From assembly GCA_966186435.1 (NCBI GenBank), contig CBIFWW010000169.1:1-6567 (forward strand): 6,567 nt of DNA, read 5' to 3'. Shown one piece after another: positions 1 through 5,100 of the stretch. A program made the translations under genes and the position numbers. The DNA is from CBIFWW01 sp966186435 (GTDB lineage Bacteria; Pseudomonadota; Gammaproteobacteria; Enterobacterales; Enterobacteriaceae). Within the stretch, counting starts at the first letter, position 1. Each line of letters opens with the position of its first letter. The notes below the pieces were generated by a model that saw only the letters and a list, made by a program, of their open reading frames with translations, searched no databases and was not told the origin of the DNA.

Positions 1-813
1 GTTAGCCAACAAATGCAGCGGTTGGAGCAGTTAGTGGGGAAAGAACTCTTCGCTCGTCATGGCCGCAATAAGTTACTGACTGAACATGGTATTCAGCTGC
101 TGGGCTACGCCCGCAAAATTCTGCGTTTTAATGATGAAGCCTGTCATTCTCTTATGTTTAACAACCTCCAGGGTGTATTGACCATCGGTGCCTCCGACGA
201 GTCTGCCGATACTATCCTGCCTTTCATCCTTAACCGCGTAAGTTCGGTCTATCCAAAGCTAGCGCTGGATGTGCGAGTTAAACGTAACCCCTATATGGGT
301 GAAATGCTTCACCATCAAGAGGTTGACTTGGTTGTTAGCACCGCTAAACCGGCTAATTCTCAGTGTATTATTCTGCGAACTTCACCGACTTTATGGTACT
401 GCGCCGCTGATTACGCCTTTATGAAAGGGGAGCCGGTGCCACTGGTATTGCTGGATGAGCCAAGCCCATACCGTGACATGATCATCGCCCACCTCAATGA
501 AGCGAATATCCCGTGGCGGGTGTCCTATGTTGCCTCTACCCTTGCGGCGGTAAAAACTGCGGTGAAAGCAGGATTGGGGGTAACGGCTCGCCCGGTGGAG
601 ATGATGAGTCCGGATTTAAGGGTGTTGGGGATTGCCGACGGGATGCCAATGCTGCCTGAGACCCAATATTTGCTTTGCCGTAACCCACTTACTAAGAATG
701 ATTTAGCGGAAGCCGTTTTCACTGCCATGGAAAATAGCGAAAATCCTTATCATTACCACACATCTTCAAGCAGTAGCGACGATCAGGTGCTAGTGGAAAG
801 CGATATCGAATAG
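1..813 (+). CDS. lrhA: LysR-type transcriptional regulator LrhA (HexA/PecT/RovM type), 5'-truncated by window edge
   Basis: An open frame runs from base 1 (VSQQMQRLEQ...) to TAA at 811-813, giving 270 residues. The remembered E. coli LrhA is about 312 residues, so roughly 40 N-terminal residues lie outside the window; the ATG at 13 is internal. Fragment residues 1-20 are the end of the DNA-recognition helix of the winged helix-turn-helix, where SQQMQRLEQ is typical of LysR proteins. A linker helix follows, then the two-lobed effector-binding domain from about residue 55. The stretch GVLTIGASDESADTILPF and the C-terminal DIE match E. coli LrhA closely. In E. coli LrhA represses flhDC (motility) and affects RpoS and type 1 fimbriae; orthologues HexA/PecT and RovM control virulence and motility in plant pathogens and Yersinia. 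These roles are family knowledge. The serine-rich tail (SSSSSDD near residues 254-260) differs from E. coli. The gene is followed by its own terminator, so it is probably not co-transcribed with nuo. Confidence 0.95.
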   Translation, partial: VSQQMQRLEQLVGKELFARHGRNKLLTEHGIQLLGYARKILRFNDEACHSLMFNNLQGVLTIGASDESADTILPFILNRVSSVYPKLALDVRVKRNPYMGEMLHHQEVDLVVSTAKPANSQCIILRTSPTLWYCAADYAFMKGEPVPLVLLDEPSPYRDMIIAHLNEANIPWRVSYVASTLAAVKTAVKAGLGVTARPVEMMSPDLRVLGIADGMPMLPETQYLLCRNPLTKNDLAEAVFTAMENSENPYHYHTSSSSSDDQVLVESDIE

Positions 814-843
814 TTTTTTAAAAATTGTTAAATTAACTAAAAC

Positions 844-884
844 AGGGCTTATACCGTCGAATAATGGAATAAGCCCTATTTTAT
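844..884 (+). terminator. Probable intrinsic terminator of lrhA
   Basis: A perfect 9-bp inverted repeat, AGGGCTTAT at 844-852 and ATAAGCCCT at 869-877, encloses a 16-nt loop in which CC/GG (854-855/866-867) can add two pairs. It is followed by ATTTTAT, a short T-rich tract. It starts 30 nt after the lrhA stop codon. A short A-run on the 5' side (839-842) means it could also work in the opposite direction. The T tract is modest, so efficiency is uncertain. Confidence 0.7.
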
Positions 885-955
885 CAGGTTTAGCCGCTGA
901 GCGAAGTTATGCCACTGTTTTATAACATGTTAATAAATTGGATCTAACCGCATCC

Positions 956-982
956 TGCCTGATGTTTTTTTACCATCAGGCA
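956..982. repeat. 9-bp inverted repeat with T7 loop
   Basis: TGCCTGATG (956-964) and CATCAGGCA (974-982) are perfectly complementary and separated by seven Ts plus AC. The T run lies in the loop and no T tract follows the stem, so this is not a normal intrinsic terminator on the + strand. On the - strand the loop would be A-rich and no T tract follows either. It could be a binding site or a remnant of a dispersed repeat; the function is unknown. Confidence 0.6.
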
Positions 983-1162
983 AATAAACTGGGGTTAATG
1001 TTAATAGGTAAGGTTTATTGTTTCTTATTTTTATGCGAATTCACAAAAGCGTGTCTTAGATCAAAAAAATACCCTGTAAGGGGGGGAGGAATGATAAGGA
1101 TTTCCTGCCAAAATAAGGTGGTTGTTAGTCTTTTCCCTTACTATGGACTCGATTCAACAGAA

Positions 1163-1183
1163 ATCATTACTTTAAGTAATGAT
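1163..1183. promoter_or_regulatory. Perfect 21-bp palindrome, candidate operator
   Basis: The left arm ATCATTACTT (1163-1172) and right arm AAGTAATGAT (1174-1183) are exact reverse complements around a single T at 1173. A 10-bp perfect palindrome with a 1-nt centre is unlikely by chance in a window this size. It lies just upstream of a candidate extended -10 element at 1193-1201, with its centre about 35 bp before the predicted start site, a position typical of a repressor operator. It does not match the FNR, CRP or PdhR consensus sites that I know, so the binding protein is not assigned. Confidence 0.55.
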
Positions 1184-1192
1184 AAGTGCATA

Positions 1193-1201
1193 TGACATAA
1201 T
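1193..1201 (+). promoter_or_regulatory. Candidate sigma-70 extended -10 promoter for nuo
   Basis: TGACATAAT contains a TGn extended -10 motif followed by CATAAT, five of six matches to TATAAT. No good -35 hexamer is seen 16-18 bp upstream, where the palindrome sits; extended -10 promoters can tolerate this. Predicted transcription start is near 1207-1208, giving a leader of about 356 nt before nuoA. Small inverted repeats TGCAT (1187-1191) and ATGCA (1200-1204) flank the element. Assignment to nuo is inferred from orientation and the absence of another gene. Confidence 0.4.
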
Positions 1202-1261
1202 GCATGAAATGTTAATGAATTTAGCTTAATGTAAGCTTGTGTGTAGATTCTTTTGTTAAAG

Positions 1262-1291
1262 TTGACAAAAGGTTATAGAAAGGAGTAAAAA
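1262..1291 (+). promoter_or_regulatory. Candidate sigma-70 promoter for nuo (TTGACA -35)
   Basis: A perfect -35 TTGACA (1262-1267) is followed after 18 bp by TAAAAA (1286-1291), four of six matches to the -10 consensus. Predicted start is near 1298, giving a leader of about 266 nt. The -35 lies in the right half of an imperfect palindrome (TTTTGT at 1251-1256 and ACAAAA at 1265-1270), which could be a regulator site. A weaker -10 alternative is TATAGA at 1274-1279. E. coli nuo is also driven from well upstream of nuoA, which fits. Confidence 0.4.
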
Positions 1292-1396
1292 CCATCACAA
1301 CATACTGTTTGTGGTTACTTTGCAGCAGGTGTTGTACGGTTTTGAACCTAACCCACTGAAGGTCGTTGTTGCAGTCTGTTTGTTCCCGGCCCGCTT

Positions 1397-1434
1397 ACCG
1401 CTCAAGGCGTTGTTTCAACGTCAGGCGGTTTTTT
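1397..1434 (+). terminator. Terminator-like hairpin inside the nuo leader (possible attenuator)
   Basis: The outer stem ACCGCT (1397-1402) pairs with GGCGGT (1424-1429, one G-T pair). After a small internal loop the inner stem GGCGTTG (1406-1412) pairs with CAACGTC (1416-1422, one G-T pair) around a TTT loop. The stem ends in a run of six Ts (1429-1434), the layout of an intrinsic terminator. It sits about 130 nt upstream of nuoA and downstream of both promoter candidates, so nuo transcripts must read through it. It may attenuate transcription or form the 3' end of a short leader RNA. Confidence 0.5.
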
Positions 1435-1563
1435 GCTAATCGGGGAAGCGGGCGTGTACAAACTCTCAATGGCATGGGTTCTGTTACTCCTCCCCTTAAA
1501 TCGATGTGGCTCTCATCTGTCAGTAAGAACAGAAATCGCAGCGCCACTTTTGATGAGTAAGCA

Positions 1564-2010
1564 ATGAGTATGTCGACATCCACTGAAGTCATCGCTCACC
1601 ATTGGGCGTTTGCTGTCTTTCTTATTGTTGCCATTGGGCTGTGCTGCTTCATGCTCCTCGGAGCGTGGTTCCTGGGCGGGCGCGGTCGTGGTCGACATAA
1701 GAACACTCCATATGAGTCAGGTATCGCGTCAGTTGGGTCTGCCCGCTTACGTCTGTCAGCCAAATTCTATTTGGTTGCTATGTTCTTCGTTATCTTCGAC
1801 GTGGAAGCCCTCTACCTTTACGCATGGTCTACTTCCATCCGTGAAAGTGGCTGGGTTGGCTTTGTCGAGGCCGCTATTTTTATTTTAGTGCTACTGGCCG
1901 GCCTGGTTTACCTGGTGCGCATCGGTGCTCTCGACTGGACGCCTAAACGCTCCCGCCGTGAACTGGTGAACCCGGAAACCGACAGCCACACTAATCGTCA
2001 TAAGCAGTAA
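1564..2010 (+). CDS. nuoA: NADH-quinone oxidoreductase subunit A (complex I membrane subunit)
   Basis: The 148-residue protein is nearly the same as E. coli NuoA (about 147 residues) and starts with the same MSMSTSTEV. It is a small inner-membrane subunit (ND3 homologue) at the junction between the peripheral and membrane arms, near the quinone entry site. Three membrane segments are visible: about residues 15-38, 66-88 and 96-119. The conserved loop carries E51 and S58-A60, and segment 2 contains the acidic pair D79 and E81 in FDVEALYLYAW; E102 lies in segment 3. These acidic positions have been studied in E. coli NuoA. The tail is basic (KRSRRE) and presumably cytoplasmic. The ribosome site is weak (GAG at 1555-1557), and a second in-frame ATG lies at 1570; 1564 is chosen by homology. 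nuoB follows after 15 nt. It is the first gene of the operon, preceded by a long structured leader. Confidence 0.97.
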   Translation: MSMSTSTEVIAHHWAFAVFLIVAIGLCCFMLLGAWFLGGRGRGRHKNTPYESGIASVGSARLRLSAKFYLVAMFFVIFDVEALYLYAWSTSIRESGWVGFVEAAIFILVLLAGLVYLVRIGALDWTPKRSRRELVNPETDSHTNRHKQ

Positions 2011-2025
2011 CAGCGAGGCAATAAG

Positions 2026-2700
2026 ATGGACTATACGCTCACACGCATAGATCCCGACGGTGAAAATGACCGTTATCCCCTGCAAAAGCAGGAGATTGTG
2101 ACCGATCCACTTGAGCAGCATGTCCATAAAAGCGTGTACATGGGTAAGCTCGAAAACGCGCTTCATGACATGGTTAACTGGGGCCGTAAGAACTCTATCT
2201 GGCCTTACAACTTTGGCTTGTCCTGCTGCTACGTGGAGATGGTGACTTCCTTCACCGCCGTCCACGACGTCGCCCGTTTTGGTGCCGAAGTATTGCGTGC
2301 GTCGCCACGTCAGGCTGACCTGATGGTGGTAGCCGGTACCTGCTTCACCAAGATGGCCCCGGTTATTCAGCGCCTGTATGACCAGATGCTGGAACCAAAA
2401 TGGGTTATCTCCATGGGGTCTTGCGCCAACTCAGGCGGCATGTACGACATTTACTCCGTGGTACAGGGCGTGGATAAGTTCATTCCGGTTGATGTGTACA
2501 TTCCAGGCTGCCCACCGCGCCCGGAAGCCTACATGCAAGCGCTGATGCTGCTGCAAGAATCAATTGGTAAGGAACGCCGCCCGCTGTCGTGGGTTGTCGG
2601 CGATCAGGGAGTTTACCGTGCGAACATGCAATCTGAGCGTGAGCGTAAACGCGGTGAACGTATTGCAGTAACTAACCTGCGTACCCCTGACGAAATCTAA
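2026..2700 (+). CDS. nuoB: NADH-quinone oxidoreductase subunit B (cluster N2 subunit)
   Basis: A 224-residue peripheral-arm subunit (PSST/NDUFS7 homologue) that carries cluster N2, the last iron-sulfur cluster before quinone. The expected ligands are all present: the tandem cysteines C67-C68 in GLSCCYVEM, C133 in GSCANSGG and C162 in PGCPPRPEAY. The remembered E. coli protein is 220 residues with ligands at 63, 64, 129 and 158, so the uniform shift of four is explained by an insertion in the stretch GKLENALHDMVNWG (residues 40-53), where E. coli has GKLNDMVNWG. Yersinia-type NuoB carries the longer form. The start is supported by GCGAGG (2013-2018) 7 nt upstream and by homology (MDYTLTRIDP). 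The highly charged C-terminus (ERERKRGER) is typical. The gene is followed by 97 nt before nuoCD. Confidence 0.98.
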   Translation: MDYTLTRIDPDGENDRYPLQKQEIVTDPLEQHVHKSVYMGKLENALHDMVNWGRKNSIWPYNFGLSCCYVEMVTSFTAVHDVARFGAEVLRASPRQADLMVVAGTCFTKMAPVIQRLYDQMLEPKWVISMGSCANSGGMYDIYSVVQGVDKFIPVDVYIPGCPPRPEAYMQALMLLQESIGKERRPLSWVVGDQGVYRANMQSERERKRGERIAVTNLRTPDEI

Positions 2701-2797
2701 CCCTTTGTGGGCCGTGGAACGAACTTCGCATACTACATAATTACAGCGCGGAGCCACATACCACAGACTGTTAAAACCATTTGCAATGGTGAACAAT
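2701..2797 (+). other. nuoB-nuoCD spacer
   Basis: This 97-nt gap contains no gene. TGTGG (2706-2710) could pair with either of two CCACA copies (2754-2758, 2761-2765), but the pairing is short and no T tract follows, so I do not call a terminator. The end of the gap holds the ribosome site of nuoCD. Similar gaps at this position occur in related operons as far as I recall. Confidence 0.5.
2788..2792 (+). promoter_or_regulatory. Ribosome binding site deciding the nuoCD start
   Basis: GGTGA fits the 3' half of the full anti-SD complement (GGAGGTGA) and ends 5 nt before the ATG at 2798. The alternative in-frame ATG at 2786 overlaps this element and has no purine-rich site upstream (AAACCATTTGCA), so 2798 is preferred. 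Confidence 0.55.
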
Positions 2798-4597
2798 ATG
2801 ACCGATTTAACTGCGCAAAACGCCGAGCTGCCTGTCTGGCAGACCCGCGATCATTTAGATGATCCGGTTATCGGGGAACTGCGTAATCGTTTTGGCCCGG
2901 ATGCTTTTACCATTCAGGCTACCCGCACCGGGGTACCGGTAGTGTGGGTCAAGCGCGATCAGTTACCTGAAATCGCCGACTTCCTACGTAAACTGCCAAA
3001 ACCGTATTCCATGCTGTTTGATCTGCATGGTATGGACGAACGTCTACGTACTCACCGCGAAGGGTTACCTGCCGCGGATTTTTCCGTTTTCTACCATCTG
3101 CTGTCCGTTGAACGTAACCGCGACATCATGCTGAAGGTAGCGCTGGCGGAAAGCGACCTAAACGTTGCCACCGTCACCAAAATCTTCCCCAACGCCAACT
3201 GGTATGAGCGTGAAACCTGGGAGATGTTTGGCATTACCTTTACCGGTCACCCCAACCTGACGCGCATCATGATGCCGCCGACCTGGGAAGGCCACCCGCT
3301 GCGTAAAGATTACCCGGCGCGCGCCACCGAATTCGATCCGTTTGAATTAACCAAACAGAAAGAAGATCTGGAAATGGAAGCGCTGACCTTCAAACCAGAA
3401 GACTGGGGTATGAAGCGCAGCAGTGAAAACGAAGACTTCATGTTCCTGAACCTGGGGCCGAACCACCCCTCCTCCCACGGGGCATTCCGTATCATCCTGC
3501 AACTGGACGGCGAAGAGATCGTCGACTGTGTGCCGGATATCGGTTACCACCACCGTGGCGCAGAAAAAATGGGCGAGCGTCAGTCCTGGCACAGCTACAT
3601 TCCTTACACTGACCGTATCGAATACCTCGGCGGTTGTGTGAATGAAATGCCTTACGTACTGGCCGTTGAAAAACTGGCCGGTATTGTGGTGCCAGAGCGC
3701 GTGGAAACCATCCGCGTGATGCTCTCTGAGCTGTTCCGCATTAACAGCCACCTGCTTTACATCTCCACCTTTATCCAGGACGTGGGCGCCATGACCCCGG
3801 TATTCTTCGCGTTTACCGACCGTCAAAAAGTTTACGACGTGGTAGAAGCCATCACCGGTTTCCGTATGCACCCGGCCTGGTTCCGTATTGGTGGCGTGGC
3901 CCATGACCTGCCGCGCGGTTGGGATAAGCTGCTGCGTGACTTCCTCGACTGGATGCCAAAGCGTCTGGACTCTTACGAGAAAGCCGCACTGCGTAACACT
4001 ATCCTCAAAGGCCGTTCTCAGGGCGTTGCCGCCTATACCGCTAAAGAAGCGCTGGAATGGGGTTGCACCGGGGCCGCACTGCGCGCCACCGGCATCGACT
4101 TCGACGTGCGTAAAGCCCGCCCTTACTCTGGCTACCAGAACTTCGATTTCGAAGTGCCAATTGGTGCCGGTGTCAGCGACAGCTATACCCGCGTGATGCT
4201 GAAAGTGGAAGAGCTGCGCCAGAGCCTGCGTATCCTTGAGCAGTGCCTGAAAAACATGCCAGCTGGCCCGTTCAAGGCCGACCATCCGCTGACCACGCCG
4301 CCGCCGAAAGAGCGCACGTTGCAGCACATTGAAACCCTGATCACCCACTTCCTGCAGGTTTCCTGGGGTCCGGTTATGCCGGCCAACGAATCCTTCCAGA
4401 TGGTGGAAGCCACCAAGGGTATCAACAGTTATTACCTGACCAGTGATGGCAGCACCATGAGCTACCGCACCCGTATCCGTACCCCGAGTTTTGCCCACTT
4501 GCAGCAAATCCCGGCGGCGATCCGCGGCAGCCTGGTATCTGACCTGATTGTTTACCTGGGCAGTATCGATTTCGTTATGTCAGATGTGGATCGCTAA
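2798..4597 (+). CDS. nuoC: NADH-quinone oxidoreductase fused subunit C/D
   Basis: A 599-residue fusion of complex I subunits C (30 kDa) and D (49 kDa), also called nuoCD, a form typical of Enterobacterales. The NuoC part covers about residues 30-175 and ends in the family signature ERETWEMFGITFTGHPN...RKDYP (137-173). A linker (about 175-205) leads to the NuoD part. This contains GPNHPSSHG (220-228), with the histidines at 223 and 227 that face the quinone cavity, then IGYHHRGAEKMGE (248-260) and the conserved C-terminus SIDFVMSDVDR. NuoD is related to the [NiFe]-hydrogenase large subunit but lacks the metal-binding cysteines; with NuoB it forms the quinone reduction site. The start at 2798 (MTDLTAQN) has a good ribosome site; an upstream in-frame ATG at 2786 (MVNNM...) gives 603 residues, and both forms are seen in annotations of relatives. 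The stop is 2 nt before nuoE. Confidence 0.98.
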   Translation: MTDLTAQNAELPVWQTRDHLDDPVIGELRNRFGPDAFTIQATRTGVPVVWVKRDQLPEIADFLRKLPKPYSMLFDLHGMDERLRTHREGLPAADFSVFYHLLSVERNRDIMLKVALAESDLNVATVTKIFPNANWYERETWEMFGITFTGHPNLTRIMMPPTWEGHPLRKDYPARATEFDPFELTKQKEDLEMEALTFKPEDWGMKRSSENEDFMFLNLGPNHPSSHGAFRIILQLDGEEIVDCVPDIGYHHRGAEKMGERQSWHSYIPYTDRIEYLGGCVNEMPYVLAVEKLAGIVVPERVETIRVMLSELFRINSHLLYISTFIQDVGAMTPVFFAFTDRQKVYDVVEAITGFRMHPAWFRIGGVAHDLPRGWDKLLRDFLDWMPKRLDSYEKAALRNTILKGRSQGVAAYTAKEALEWGCTGAALRATGIDFDVRKARPYSGYQNFDFEVPIGAGVSDSYTRVMLKVEELRQSLRILEQCLKNMPAGPFKADHPLTTPPPKERTLQHIETLITHFLQVSWGPVMPANESFQMVEATKGINSYYLTSDGSTMSYRTRIRTPSFAHLQQIPAAIRGSLVSDLIVYLGSIDFVMSDVDR

Positions 4598-4599
4598 CT

Positions 4600-5100
4600 A
4601 TGCACGAGAATCAACAACCAAACACCGAGGCTTTTGAGCTGAGTGCGGCAGAGCGTGATGCGATAGAGCACGAGAAGCACCATTATGAAGATCCCCGTGC
4701 GGCGTCCATTGAAGCACTGAAGATCGTTCAGAAACAGCGGGGCTGGGTACCGGATGGTGCCATTCATGCTATTGCTGAGGTGCTGGATATCCCGGCCAGT
4801 GATGTTGAAGGCGTGGCGACGTTCTATAGCCAGATCTTCCGCCAGCCTGTGGGCCGCCACGTGATTCGCTATTGCGACAGCGTGGTATGCCATATCAATG
4901 GCTATCAGGGGATCCAGGCTGCACTGGAGAAAAAGCTCAATATCAAGCCGGGCCAAACCACCTTCGATGGCCGCTTTACCCTGCTGCCAACTTGCTGCCT
5001 GGGTAACTGCGACAAAGGGCCGAACATGATGGTGGATGAGGATACTCACAGCCATCTGACGCCGGAAGCCATCCCTGACCTTCTGGAGCAGTACAAATGA
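4600..5100 (+). CDS. nuoE: NADH-quinone oxidoreductase subunit E (24 kDa, cluster N1a)
   Basis: A 166-residue thioredoxin-like [2Fe-2S] protein of the NADH-oxidising module, the same length as E. coli NuoE. The N-terminal part (about 1-80) is the helical bundle with IEALKIVQKQRGWVPD and the motif VEGVATFYSQI (69-79). The C-terminal ferredoxin-like domain holds the four N1a ligands C92 and C97 (YCDSVVCHING) and C133 and C137 (TCCLGNCDKGP). N1a sits near FMN on NuoF and is thought to tune electron flow and limit radical formation. Only 2 nt separate it from the nuoCD stop, and its ribosome site is weak (GTGGAT near 4586-4591), so translational coupling to nuoCD is likely. Its TGA stop overlaps the nuoF start (ATGA). 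Confidence 0.98.
   Translation: MHENQQPNTEAFELSAAERDAIEHEKHHYEDPRAASIEALKIVQKQRGWVPDGAIHAIAEVLDIPASDVEGVATFYSQIFRQPVGRHVIRYCDSVVCHINGYQGIQAALEKKLNIKPGQTTFDGRFTLLPTCCLGNCDKGPNMMVDEDTHSHLTPEAIPDLLEQYK

Larger units (their letters stand above)
814..1563. other. lrhA-nuoA intergenic region: regulatory DNA and nuo leader
   Basis: This 750-base stretch has no convincingly recognisable gene. From left to right it holds the lrhA terminator, a T-loop hairpin (956-982), a G-run followed by a small open frame (1080-1195), a 21-bp palindrome with an extended -10 promoter candidate (1163-1201), a TTGACA promoter candidate (1262-1291), and a structured leader with a terminator-like hairpin (1397-1434). 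In E. coli the region between lrhA and nuoA contains distant nuo promoters, a long leader, and control by ArcA, FNR, NarL, IHF and Fis; the same role is inferred here. The part before about 1300 is clearly more AT-rich than the leader after it. Confidence 0.85.

Noticed and set aside
938..1090. N-terminal part of an 85-codon frame beginning with TTG at 938
   Set aside because: It crosses the T-loop hairpin and very AT-rich regulatory DNA, has no ribosome site at 938, and no recognisable product. Only the part after ATG 1091 was kept as a low-level finding.
1281..1491. 8-nt complementarity between AGGAGTAA (1281-1288) and TTACTCCT (1484-1491), possible long-range leader pairing
   Set aside because: About one such 8-nt match is expected by chance in a 300-nt leader, and 1281 may not be in the transcript.
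1517..1532. CTGT-N8-ACAG, the core pattern of a LexA (SOS) box
   Set aside because: The inner eight bases (CAGTAAGA) lack the AT-alternating pattern of real boxes, it lies inside the transcribed leader 31 nt before nuoA, and eight fixed bases occur by chance at an appreciable rate in this length.
1366..1560. 64-codon + strand frame with TTG start ending 3 nt before nuoA
   Set aside because: The arginine/serine-rich product has no recognisable domain, no well-placed ribosome site, and runs straight through the terminator-like hairpin and leader structure. It most likely is leader RNA open by chance.
3347..4507. Long - strand open frame (386 codons) opposite nuoCD
   Set aside because: The + strand is unambiguously nuoCD; the product is His/Val/Gly-rich with no family resemblance, as expected for the complement of a GC-rich conserved gene.
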